Positions 1 through 5,926 of a DNA stretch of 7,289 nt are shown piece after piece. Location: assembly GCA_016791325.1 (NCBI GenBank), contig JAEUMU010000076.1:1-7289 (forward strand), in the 5' to 3' direction. This stretch comes from Hyphomonadaceae bacterium. GTDB taxonomy: Bacteria; Pseudomonadota; Alphaproteobacteria; Caulobacterales; Aquidulcibacteraceae. Position 1 is the first letter of the stretch. Each line of letters opens with the position of its first letter. The notes below the pieces were generated by a model. That model saw only the letters and a program-made list of their open reading frames with translations. It did no database searches and had not been told where the DNA came from. Position numbers and translations under genes: made by a program.

Positions 1-52
1 GGCAAACTCCCGGCATGGTGAGCCGCGCGCCGAAGTGGCCAGGCTAAAGAGG

Positions 53-664
53 ATGGGCAAGCTGGCGATGATTTGCGCCGTCGTGGGCGGCGTGTGGTGG
101 CTGGTCCTGGTTGCAGCCGGCGGGTTGGTGTTTCCTGGCTACGATCACCTCGGCCAGTATATCAGCGAACTGGGCGCGACCGGCGCGCCGAACGCGGCGC
201 TGGTGAATTTCGCGGGCTTCCTGCCGCTGGGGATTTTGTTCTGCACGTTCGCCATCGCCGCCTATATCGCCGCGCCGCACAGCCGGCTGGCGATGCTGGG
301 ATTCGTGGGTCTTTTCTTCTTCGCTGTCGGCTATGTGGGCGCTGCGTTCTATCCGTGTGATTACGGCTGCCGGCCGGCGGAGCCCAGCGAGTCACAGAAC
401 ATGCACTTGTTGCTTGGCCTTGCTGGCTATCTGTTGGCCCCCATCACGCTGCTTTGCTTGGGGTTGGCCGCGCGTTCATGGCCTGGCGGCGGGCGGTTGG
501 CTCTGTGGGCGTTGGTCGCCGCGCCCGTGGCCGCAGCGGGTTTGCTGACGATGGATCCGGCATCGCCCTATGTGGGCGTGTCTCAGCGGGTGCTGGAAGT
601 GAGCGTGGTGAGTTGGTGCGTGGCCTGCGGGCTGTACCTTGGGCGTCAGCCGCGCGCGCGATAG
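53..664 (+). CDS. DUF998 family multi-pass membrane protein
   Basis: Predicted inner-membrane protein of about 203 residues with roughly six hydrophobic segments (near residues 5-25, 50-73, 79-100, 118-140, 147-166 and 178-196). The stretch [20 protein letters not shown] (residues 27-46) is what I recognise as the DUF998 signature, and the loop around residues 99-106 (FYPCDYGC) carries two cysteines that could pair. DUF998 has no established biochemical role, so none is assigned. The start is uncertain. The frame is open to the left edge of the window; a GTG at 35 and ATGs at 53 and 68 are candidates, and none has a well-spaced Shine-Dalgarno (AAAGAGG directly abuts the ATG at 53). I chose 53 because it gives a short, positively charged N-terminus before the first membrane segment. 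The 3' end overlaps the convergent queF by 19 bp. Family assignment is fairly sure; function is unknown. Confidence 0.8.
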   Translation: MGKLAMICAVVGGVWWLVLVAAGGLVFPGYDHLGQYISELGATGAPNAALVNFAGFLPLGILFCTFAIAAYIAAPHSRLAMLGFVGLFFFAVGYVGAAFYPCDYGCRPAEPSESQNMHLLLGLAGYLLAPITLLCLGLAARSWPGGGRLALWALVAAPVAAAGLLTMDPASPYVGVSQRVLEVSVVSWCVACGLYLGRQPRAR

Positions 665-1098
665 GTGGCGACGCCCTGATCGGGCAGCCAAAGGCCCTCA
701 GGCGGGGCGCCGGTTTGCCAGAACACGTCGATTGGCATGCCGCCGCGTGGGTTCCAGTAGCCGCCGATGCGCAGCCAAAGCGGGCTGATGGCTTCAATCA
801 CGCGCTTGGCCACGGCCAGCGTGCAGTCTTCATGGAAGGCGCCGTGATTGCGGAAGCTCTGCAGGAAGAGCTTCAGGCTCTTGGATTCAACGATCGCGGC
901 GTCGGGCGCGTAATCGATCACCAGCACGCCGAAATCCGGCTGGCCCGTCACCGGGCAGATCGAGGTGAATTCCGGCGCCGTGAAGCGCACCAGGTAAAGC
1001 GTCCGCGGATGCGGGTTAGGGGCCGACTCCAGCTGGGCCTGCTCAGGGCTCTGCGGGATTGGCGTAGGCCGGCCAAGTTGGCTCAAGGGATCGCTCAT
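646..1098 (-). CDS. queF: NADPH-dependent 7-cyano-7-deazaguanine reductase QueF (type I)
   Basis: Cytoplasmic enzyme reducing the nitrile of preQ0 to the amine preQ1 with two NADPH, the step before tRNA-guanine transglycosylation in queuosine biosynthesis. The 150-residue protein has the single-domain (short, Bacillus-type) architecture. The thioimide-forming cysteine is Cys48 in [11 protein letters not shown], followed seven residues later by the acid Asp55. The QueF motif spans residues 71-91 (ESKSLK, then [10 protein letters not shown]), with Glu90 expected to bind the substrate base. [11 protein letters not shown] near the C-terminus is also typical of the family. The ATG at 1098 is chosen because it gives the usual family length; extending upstream would add over 200 residues of non-homologous sequence antisense to the SDR gene. 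The Shine-Dalgarno is weak. No other queuosine gene (queC, queD, queE, tgt) is visible here, so queF stands alone. It is divergent from the SDR and convergent with the DUF998 gene. Confidence 0.95.
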   Translation of the reverse strand: MSDPLSQLGRPTPIPQSPEQAQLESAPNPHPRTLYLVRFTAPEFTSICPVTGQPDFGVLVIDYAPDAAIVESKSLKLFLQSFRNHGAFHEDCTLAVAKRVIEAISPLWLRIGGYWNPRGGMPIDVFWQTGAPPEGLWLPDQGVATYRARG

Positions 1099-1176
1099 GG
1101 AGCATGGGCCTAGCTTTATGCCGCCACGGCGCCAAGTTCGGATCGCCGGCCGGAGGCGGGTCAAGGGAGGCCAACG
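1099..1176. promoter_or_regulatory. Divergent intergenic region between queF and the SDR gene
   Basis: The 78 bp between the two start codons must hold the promoters of both genes. I see no convincing -35/-10 pair. The sequence is GC-rich with an internal GCCGGCCGG stretch near 1147. On the + side it ends in a strong Shine-Dalgarno, AAGGGAGG at 1163-1170, six bases before the SDR start. No preQ1-type riboswitch (a short pseudoknot with an A-rich tail) is recognisable ahead of queF. Confidence 0.4.
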
Positions 1177-1971
1177 ATGCGTGACTTTGATGGAAAAGTG
1201 GTGGTGGTCACGGGCGCCTCGACGGGCTTGGGCGCGGCCCTGGCTGTCGGTGCGGCGGCGCGCGGGGCGAAGGCGGTGATCGTCAATTACGCGCACAGCA
1301 AGGCGGAGGCGGAGGCGACGGCGGAGGCCGTGCGCGCTGCGGGCGCTGAAGCGGTGCTGGCGCAGGGCGATGTCTCTGACGACGCCCAGTGCCGCGCCAT
1401 CGCGGCCCTGGCGGCGCCGTACGGGCGCATCGACGCGCTGGCGAATAACGCAGGCGTCACCAAGTTCGCGCCAGCCCATGGGGATCTTGATGCGCTCGAC
1501 CGGGCCGATTTTGAACGCCTCTACGCCATCAACGTGGTGGGGCCATTTCAGATGCTGCGCGCCGCGCGTTCGCTCTTGGAAGCGGGGGAGCGCGCCAGCG
1601 TGCTGATGGTTTCCTCCGTGGCGGCGGTGACCGGGATCGGGTCTTCGGTGGCGTATGCGGCCTCCAAGGGCGCGCTCAACACCATGACGCTCTCTCTGGC
1701 GCGCGTGCTGGGCCCGAAAATCCGCATCAACGCGCTGTGCCCCGGCTTCATCGACACGCCCTGGCACGAAAAGGGATTGTCGCCACAGGTGATCGAGGCG
1801 CTGCGCGAGCGCACCCGCCAGGGCACCCCGCTCCAGGCGGTCTCCACCGCCGAAGACATCGCCGATGCAGGCTTGTTCTTCTTATCGGACGCCTCAAGAC
1901 ACGTCACAGGCGAAACCTTGCTGGTGGATGCGGGGCTGCATCTGGGTTTTGGCTCCTTCTCCATGCGCTGA
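1177..1971 (+). CDS. Classical SDR-family NAD(P)-dependent oxidoreductase (FabG-like)
   Basis: A 264-residue Rossmann-fold dehydrogenase of the classical short-chain type, cytoplasmic, acting on an alcohol/ketone substrate that cannot be named from sequence. In order: the cofactor loop TGASTGLG (residues 12-19, the TGxxxGxG motif), the acidic GDVSD turn near 64-68, NNAG (90-93), the structural Asn119, the catalytic Ser147, Tyr160 and Lys164 (YAASK), and the PGFIDTPW segment (189-196) after strand 6. All four members of the Asn-Ser-Tyr-Lys tetrad are present, so it should be active. The basic-free turn after strand 2 (VNYAHSK) does not decide firmly between NAD and NADP. The start at 1177 is supported by AAGGGAGG six bases upstream. 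Length and motifs resemble 3-oxoacyl-ACP reductase FabG, but no fatty-acid genes are nearby, so a specific name would be over-reach. Confidence 0.93.
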   Translation: MRDFDGKVVVVTGASTGLGAALAVGAAARGAKAVIVNYAHSKAEAEATAEAVRAAGAEAVLAQGDVSDDAQCRAIAALAAPYGRIDALANNAGVTKFAPAHGDLDALDRADFERLYAINVVGPFQMLRAARSLLEAGERASVLMVSSVAAVTGIGSSVAYAASKGALNTMTLSLARVLGPKIRINALCPGFIDTPWHEKGLSPQVIEALRERTRQGTPLQAVSTAEDIADAGLFFLSDASRHVTGETLLVDAGLHLGFGSFSMR

Positions 1972-2168
1972 ATACCGATCGGTTGCGCAATACGGCGGCG
2001 AAGCGCGAGGCGCCGCGCCTAAGAATCGGGCTTTTGGCAATTTGTGCATTGCTGCAGCGCACCTAAACGCTGCGCCGTCCCGCCAATTCGGGCGACGCTT
2101 TCGCCGTCAACAAGGCCCGCTTCACGCGGGCTGGGTCGCCGCGGCGACATTCAGCGGGGAAGCTAGGG
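1972..2168 (+). promoter_or_regulatory. Intergenic region and structured leader upstream of the first TorF porin
   Basis: This 197-bp gap contains no credible ORF. Directly after the SDR stop lies the palindrome ACCGATCGGT (1974-1983). Closer to the porin are four short, consecutive potential hairpins: GCAGCG/CGCTGC (2054-2073), GGCGA/TCGCC (2091-2105), GCCCGC/GCGGGC (2115-2131) and the perfect 14-bp palindrome GTCGCCGCGGCGAC (2135-2148). The Shine-Dalgarno GGGGA (2156-2160) lies eight bases before the ATG at 2169. None of the hairpins is followed by a T-run, so I do not call a terminator. The promoter is not identifiable by eye. Confidence 0.4.
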
Positions 2169-2855
2169 ATGCAAGCAGTCAGAAAAATGATCGGGTTGGC
2201 GCTGTTGGCCGGCGCTGCGACGGTGGGCGCGACAGGCGCGGCGCATGCCGAGGGGGAGTTCTCCGGCAATGTAGCGCTCACGACCAATTACGTTTGGCGC
2301 GGGGTGACGCAATCTGCCGGCGATCCCGCCATTCAGGGCGGTATCGATTACACCGCCAGCAATTTCTATATCGGCACGTGGGGCTCAAGCGTCGATCCGG
2401 CGAGCACAGGCGTGGCCGATGGCGAGCTTGAGCTTGATGTCTATGCCGGCTTCACGCCCACGATCGGCCCGGTGACGCTCGATATCGGCGTGCTGGGCTA
2501 CTTCTATCCAGGCGCGAGCGCGGATGGCGATTGGGCCGAAGCATATATCGGCGCTTCCTTCTCGCCGGTTGAGCCCTTGACGCTGGGCGCCACGGCGTCG
2601 TTCTCCGACGACGTTTACAACAGCGGCGAAGAGTCGACCTATCTGGAAGGCAATGTCGCCTACACTTTCAGCGAGACTGTTGCGCTTTCGGCCGCTTACG
2701 CCAACTTCGATTTGGGCGCTCTCGGCGACTACAACACGTGGAATGTCGGCGCCACGCTTAGCTATGGCGGCTTCGGCTTCGATTTCCGTTACATCGATAC
2801 CGACATCACCGGCGCGGACAGCGAGTTCGTGTTCACGCTTAGCCGCGCGCTTTAA
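2169..2855 (+). CDS. TorF family putative porin (first copy)
   Basis: Predicted outer-membrane beta-barrel protein of 228 residues, of the family annotated as TorF putative porin or Gcw_chp (TIGR02001-like). A Sec signal peptide with a basic start, a hydrophobic core and an AHA cleavage site (after about residue 27) precedes the mature chain. The hallmark lies at residues 38-61: TTNYVWRG, then SAGDPAIQGGIDY. It is followed by FYIGTWGSSVD and the ELELDVYAGFTP / LDIGVLGYFYPG strands. The rest alternates polar and apolar residues as expected for amphipathic strands and ends in FVFTLSRAL. The final residue is Leu rather than the usual aromatic residue of a barrel signal. Substrate specificity in this family is not established. 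The start at 2169 is supported by GGGGA eight bases upstream and by the intact signal peptide. A close paralogue lies immediately downstream, and a GC-rich hairpin follows the stop. Confidence 0.9.
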   Translation: MQAVRKMIGLALLAGAATVGATGAAHAEGEFSGNVALTTNYVWRGVTQSAGDPAIQGGIDYTASNFYIGTWGSSVDPASTGVADGELELDVYAGFTPTIGPVTLDIGVLGYFYPGASADGDWAEAYIGASFSPVEPLTLGATASFSDDVYNSGEESTYLEGNVAYTFSETVALSAAYANFDLGALGDYNTWNVGATLSYGGFGFDFRYIDTDITGADSEFVFTLSRAL

Positions 2856-2866
2856 GCACGGGGTGG

Positions 2867-2907
2867 GGAGCGGCGCCGCGGTCGAACGCGGCGCCGCGGG
2901 CTCCTTT
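2867..2907 (+). terminator. GC-rich hairpin after the first TorF gene, probable terminator
   Basis: Perfect 11-bp inverted repeat GCGGCGCCGCG (2870-2880) and CGCGGCGCCGC (2887-2897) around the 6-base loop GTCGAA, starting 15 bases after the porin stop codon. GGAG (2867-2870) and CTCC (2901-2904) offer an alternative outer pairing. Only a short TTT (2905-2907) follows, so intrinsic termination may be partial. That could let some transcripts run into the second porin. Confidence 0.55.
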
Positions 2908-2969
2908 CCGTGGCTGCCGCGCTACGGTGCGCGCGGCGCTGCAGCGCAATGTGCGCTGTGCATGCTTGG

Positions 2970-2984
2970 TTAACCCTGCGTTTA
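2970..2984 (+). promoter_or_regulatory. Possible CtrA-like box upstream of the second TorF porin
   Basis: TTAA, seven bases, then TTTA, lying inside GGTTAACCCTGCGTTTACG. The alphaproteobacterial cell-cycle regulator CtrA recognises TTAA-N7-TTAA, so this matches seven of eight fixed bases with correct spacing. It is about 60 bases upstream of the ATG and stands out as the only AT-rich patch in the region. A single near-match found by eye is weak evidence. Confidence 0.25.
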
Positions 2985-2998
2985 CGCTAAGCGGCAAA

Positions 2999-3034
2999 CC
3001 TCGTTACCCGGCGCGTCTTTCGCGCGATACGAGG
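2999..3034 (+). promoter_or_regulatory. Leader hairpin that can mask the ribosome-binding site of the second TorF porin
   Basis: CCTCGT (2999-3004) is complementary to ACGAGG (3029-3034), and GAGG (3031-3034) is the Shine-Dalgarno of the gene, nine bases before the ATG at 3044. Inside this pair a second stem, GCGCG (3011-3015) with CGCGC (3021-3025), closes a TCTTT loop. The two stems stack around a small internal loop and would place the ribosome-binding site in a helix. The pairing is visible in the sequence; a regulatory role (thermosensor or translational control) is inference. Confidence 0.4.
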
Positions 3035-3043
3035 ATTGCACCG

Positions 3044-3769
3044 ATGAAGAAGATCTTTGGCGCGGCGATGCTGGCGGGCGCCACCGTGGCCGGCGCCGGC
3101 GTCGCGCAGGCTGATGTTTCGGCGAGCGTGACGCTCACGAGCGATTATGTCTTTCGCGGCCTTTCACTCTCCGGCGAAGACCCGGCGATCCAGGGCAGTT
3201 TCGATTACGAAAGCGGCATGTTCTACGCCGGCGTATGGGGCACGAGCCTCGGATCCGGCGGAACCAGCATGGAGATGGATCTCTATGCTGGCGTTACGCC
3301 CATGATTGGACCCGTGCAACTCGATCTCGGCGTGGTCGGCTATTTCTATCCGGGCGCGGACGACGATGCGGCCGAGTTCGATTTTTGGGAGTTGGCGGCG
3401 GCGGGGTCAGTTGAAGTGGCGCCGCGTTTCACGCTCGGGGCGGCGCTCAATTATTCGCCGGACAATTACGGCGAAACCGGTGAGGCGCTCTATTACGAAG
3501 GCAACGTGAAATTCTCGCCCTCTGACGCGTTGGTGTTTTCCGCGGCGCTTGGCAACTACACGATCGACGATGTGAACGGCCCGCTGCCGGGCTCTACCAG
3601 CGACGACTACACGACCTGGAATATTGGCGGCACCTATGCGCTGCATGGGTTCGAGTTCGATCTGCGCTATCATGAAGCTGATATCAGCGCTGGCGATCCG
3701 ATGGCCACATTTGCGCCGCCTCAGATCGCCGATGGGCGGGTGGTGTTCAGCATCAGCCGCTCGCTTTAG
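3044..3769 (+). CDS. TorF family putative porin (second copy)
   Basis: Paralogue of the preceding gene: a 241-residue predicted outer-membrane beta-barrel protein. The signal peptide begins MKKIFGAAML and should be cut after AQA (about residue 23). The family hallmark is at residues 31-55 (LTSDYVFRG, then DPAIQGSFDY). Over that 25-residue block, 15 positions match the first copy. VGYFYPGAD, YYEGNVKFS and DDYTTWNIGGTYALHGFEFDLRYHEADI repeat the order of the first copy. Compared with it, this copy has longer loops after the DLGVVGYFYPG strand, around residues 172-188 (DDVNGPLPGSTSDDY) and near 217-230 (GDPMATFAPPQIAD). It also ends in Leu (FSISRSL). The ATG at 3044 is preferred over an upstream in-frame ATG at 2927, because that extension would bury the signal peptide; GAGG at 3031-3034 is the ribosome-binding site. 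The ligand is unknown. Confidence 0.9.
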   Translation: MKKIFGAAMLAGATVAGAGVAQADVSASVTLTSDYVFRGLSLSGEDPAIQGSFDYESGMFYAGVWGTSLGSGGTSMEMDLYAGVTPMIGPVQLDLGVVGYFYPGADDDAAEFDFWELAAAGSVEVAPRFTLGAALNYSPDNYGETGEALYYEGNVKFSPSDALVFSAALGNYTIDDVNGPLPGSTSDDYTTWNIGGTYALHGFEFDLRYHEADISAGDPMATFAPPQIADGRVVFSISRSL

Positions 3770-3790
3770 ACCGGCTGCGCTTCTAGCGTG

Positions 3791-3827
3791 CTGGCCGGCG
3801 TCTCGCGACGCCGGCCAGTTTGCGTTT
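3791..3827 (+). terminator. Strong intrinsic terminator after the second TorF gene
   Basis: Perfect 12-bp stem CTGGCCGGCGTC (3791-3802) and GACGCCGGCCAG (3807-3818) closing a TCGC tetraloop, followed by TTTGCGTTT. It begins 22 bases after the porin stop and ends nine bases before the stop of the convergent nitroreductase gene. The T-tract is on the + strand side only, so it mainly ends porin transcription. The same stem could form in the opposite transcript but would lack a U-tract. Confidence 0.8.
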
Positions 3828-4456
3828 CAATAGCGGGAAATGCGCGTAGTTATGTCAGCGCGTTCGCGCTCAAGCACGGGCGCGTTCGCCGTGCCCAGAT
3901 AAATGACGCCGGCGATACGCTCGTGATCCGCCAGGCCGAGAGCTGTCCGCGCGCGTGCATCGAACGCGGGCCATTCGGTAAGCCAGCAGCCTGCATATCC
4001 CATGGCGTGCGCCGCGATAAGCAACGAGAAGCACGCCGCGCCTGCCGAGAGAACCTGTTCCCACTCGGGCGCCTTCTTGCTTTCCACCGGTGAGGACACG
4101 ACCATGACGCACGCTGGCGCGCGCAGAAAGAGCCCGCGCGCGTGCGCAATGCGCTGTTCATCCACGCCTGGATCATTCTCAATTGCGCGCGCAATCGCGG
4201 CGCCGGCGCGGGCGCGCGCGTCTCCCTCCATCACGACAAAGCGCCAAGGGCCCAGCTTTCCATGATCCGGCACGCGTGCGGCGAGCGCGACGAGCGCGTC
4301 GATTTCGGCGGGCGCGGGCGCTGGCTCTTCCAGGAGCATGACCTTTGTCGAACGCCGCCGCGCCAGCAGCGCCAGCGTCTCCGGGCTTTCCGCGGCCGCG
4401 ACCGCGGATTCGTTCAGAGCGGGCTGTGGGGGAATTGAGGAAGCGGGCAGAGGCAT
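3827..4456 (-). CDS. Nitroreductase family protein, YdjA-like (FMN-dependent)
   Basis: A 209-residue flavoprotein of the nitroreductase superfamily, expected to bind FMN as a homodimer in the cytoplasm and use NAD(P)H; the physiological substrate is unknown. The FMN-phosphate contact motif LLARRRSTK lies at residues 30-38. RVPDHGKLGPWRFVVMEG (61-78) and KKAPEWEQVLSAGAA (127-141) followed by MGYAGCWLTEW (152-162) closely follow the order I know from E. coli YdjA, as does GVIYLGT (183-189). YdjA itself is about 183 residues. This protein has about 25 extra residues at the N-terminus (rich in Pro, Ala and Ser) and ends ISRY. The ATG at 4456 is the only start that avoids overlapping the divergent NUDIX start, but its Shine-Dalgarno is poor; another in-frame ATG at 4504 overlaps the NUDIX ATG. 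Neighbours give no hint of substrate. Confidence 0.88.
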   Translation of the reverse strand: MPLPASSIPPQPALNESAVAAAESPETLALLARRRSTKVMLLEEPAPAPAEIDALVALAARVPDHGKLGPWRFVVMEGDARARAGAAIARAIENDPGVDEQRIAHARGLFLRAPACVMVVSSPVESKKAPEWEQVLSAGAACFSLLIAAHAMGYAGCWLTEWPAFDARARTALGLADHERIAGVIYLGTANAPVLERERADITTRISRY

Positions 4457-4502
4457 GCGCTTTTCATGGCGCAAAGCGTTGCGCAAGGCTAGAAGGCGCT
4501 CC
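4457..4502. promoter_or_regulatory. Short divergent region between the nitroreductase and NUDIX genes
   Basis: Only 46 bp separate the two chosen start codons, so promoters must lie partly inside the opposing coding regions. The + side ends in AGAAGG (4491-4496), a good Shine-Dalgarno six bases before the NUDIX ATG. No clear ribosome-binding site is seen for the minus-strand gene. Confidence 0.35.
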
Positions 4503-5111
4503 ATGCGTGAGTGGGAAGAAGACGCCAATCCGTGGGTTGTGAAGGGCGTGACTCGTCCGTTCGAGAATGCCTGGTTTCGCATCGATTCCCATGAAGTGGT
4601 GCATCCCGGCGGCGCTGAGGGCGTGTACAGCGTGATCCGCATGCGCCGCCTCGCGGTGGGCGTGCTGCCGATCGACGGAGCGGGATTCGTCCAGATGGTC
4701 GGCCAATGGCGGTTTCCGCTCGCGCGTTATTCGTGGGAGATTCCCGAAGGCGGCGCCGAAGCGGGCGAGAGCGCCGAAACTTGCGCCAGGCGCGAACTGG
4801 AAGAAGAAGCAGGGCTCATCGCTGGCCGCCTCGCTCCGATCCTGCAAATGGATTTATCCAATTCCAGCACCGATGAGCAGGCGGTGGTGTTTCTGGCGAC
4901 TGACTTGAGCGAAACCGCCAAGCGCCCGGAAGCGACGGAGGTGTTCAAACACCGCCGGGCGCATTTCCGCGAGGTGCTCGAGCGGGTCGCCCTGGGGCGA
5001 ATTCGCGATAGCCTGACGGTTGCCGCGGTGCTGCGGGCGCACCACATGGCTGTGACGGGTGAAATGCCTGCCAGGCTGGCCGAGGCCATGCTTGGCGAGG
5101 GAGGCGGCTGA
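4503..5111 (+). CDS. NUDIX hydrolase (ADP-ribose/NDP-sugar pyrophosphatase type)
   Basis: A 202-residue hydrolase cleaving a nucleoside diphosphate linked to another moiety, with Mg2+ or Mn2+. The complete Nudix box occupies residues 83-105: Gly83, Glu89, Arg97-Glu98, Glu101-Glu102 and Gly104, preceded by WEIPEGG (78-84). The upstream strand VQMVGQWRFPLARYSWEIPEGG places the domain in the ADP-ribose/sugar-nucleotide pyrophosphatase branch rather than the MutT branch. The STDEQ segment after the box (122-126) resembles that branch too, but the proline often found 16 residues after the box in ADP-ribose-specific enzymes is not evident, so the substrate is left open. The ATG at 4503 is supported by AGAAGG six bases upstream; longer in-frame starts (4338, 4455) would add a basic stretch antisense to the nitroreductase gene. 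The stop shares a base with the cysE start (TGATG), so the two are co-translated. Confidence 0.9.
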   Translation: MREWEEDANPWVVKGVTRPFENAWFRIDSHEVVHPGGAEGVYSVIRMRRLAVGVLPIDGAGFVQMVGQWRFPLARYSWEIPEGGAEAGESAETCARRELEEEAGLIAGRLAPILQMDLSNSSTDEQAVVFLATDLSETAKRPEATEVFKHRRAHFREVLERVALGRIRDSLTVAAVLRAHHMAVTGEMPARLAEAMLGEGGG

Positions 5112-5926
5112 TGGCCGAGACGAATACGAGGATTTTTGAGGCGTCCGGCGGGGTCTGGGCGCAGCTACGTGTGGAGGCGGTGCAGGCGGCCGCGGAGGAG
5201 CCGCTTCTGGCGTCTTACCTCCACGCTTCGATTTTGCAGCACGAACGTATCGAAGAAGCGCTGGCGTATCACTTGGCGCAGAAACTTGGCGCCGAAGATA
5301 TGAACCCGCTCGCTTTAGGCGAAGTGGCGCGTCAGGCGTATGCGGCGCAGCCGGACCTCGCGCTGCAGGCCGCGCGGGATATGCGCGTCGTGCGTGAGCG
5401 CGATCCCGCTTGCCGCACCTACCTGCAGCCGTTCCTCTATTTCAAAGGATATGGCGGCCTGCAGGCTTATCGCATTGCGCATTGGCTCTGGCGCGAAGGG
5501 CGGGAGATCCTCGCTTATCATCTGCAAAGCCGCGTCTCAGAGCTTTTCGCGGTGGACATCCATCCCGCTGCGCAGATTGGCGCGGGCGTGTTCATCGATC
5601 ACGCGCACGGCATCGTCATCGGCGAAACCGCGGTGGTGGAAGATGATGTCTCCATGCTCCATTCCGTCACCTTGGGGGGCACTGGCAAGCAGGCGGGCGA
5701 TCGCCATCCGAAAATTCGCCGCGGCGTGATGATCGGCGCCGGCGCAAAAGTGCTTGGCAATATCGAGATCGGCGAAGGCGCGCGGATCGCGGCGGGCTCC
5801 GTCGTGCTGAGCGACGTGGCGCCGCGATGCACGGTGGCCGGCGTGCCGGCGCGCCCGATTGGCGGGCCGTGCTGCGGGGAAGAACCCACGCCCGCGGAAA
5901 CCATGGATCAACTGATCGAAACTTAG
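5111..5926 (+). CDS. cysE: Serine O-acetyltransferase CysE
   Basis: Transfers acetyl from acetyl-CoA to L-serine to give O-acetylserine, the committed step of cysteine biosynthesis, in the cytoplasm. The 271 residues comprise an alpha-helical N-terminal domain (about 1-135, with ERDPACRTYLQPFLYFKGYGG-type sequence near 96-116) and a left-handed beta-helix of hexapeptide repeats. The latter runs from DIHPAAQIG (149) through IDHAHGIVIGE (162-172) and SVTLGGTGKQAGDRHPKIRRG (185-205) to GVPARPIGG (244-252). By alignment with E. coli CysE, Asp149 and His164 are the catalytic dyad. Gly-Asn in VLGNIEIG and the RHPKIRRGVMIGAGAK block form the CoA side. The C-terminus ends LIET, not the terminal Ile that E. 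coli CysE inserts into CysK. The start overlaps the NUDIX stop and has GAGGGAGG just upstream. The 3' end overlaps hfaD by four bases. No cysK is in the window. Confidence 0.96.
   Translation: MAETNTRIFEASGGVWAQLRVEAVQAAAEEPLLASYLHASILQHERIEEALAYHLAQKLGAEDMNPLALGEVARQAYAAQPDLALQAARDMRVVRERDPACRTYLQPFLYFKGYGGLQAYRIAHWLWREGREILAYHLQSRVSELFAVDIHPAAQIGAGVFIDHAHGIVIGETAVVEDDVSMLHSVTLGGTGKQAGDRHPKIRRGVMIGAGAKVLGNIEIGEGARIAAGSVVLSDVAPRCTVAGVPARPIGGPCCGEEPTPAETMDQLIET

Noticed and set aside
1099..1130. preQ1 riboswitch upstream of queF
   Set aside because: The short leader lacks the stem plus A-rich tail pseudoknot pattern; none of the expected conserved bases line up.
1099..1767. Upstream extension of queF to give a 373-residue minus-strand protein
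   Set aside because: The extra part is antisense to the SDR gene, Arg/His-rich in the way typical of shadow frames, and the ATG at 1098 gives the standard QueF length.
2008..2020. AGGCG/CGCCT hairpin as a terminator for the SDR gene
   Set aside because: The stem has five base pairs with a three-base loop and no immediate T-run; chance pairing is likely at this GC content.
2927..3043. N-terminal extension of the second TorF protein
   Set aside because: It would place 39 residues, including cysteines and prolines, ahead of a clear signal peptide; GAGG upstream of 3044 marks the real start.
4338..4502. N-terminal extension of the NUDIX protein starting at 4338 or 4455
   Set aside because: The added sequence is basic and antisense to the nitroreductase coding region; the ATG at 4503 has AGAAGG at good spacing.
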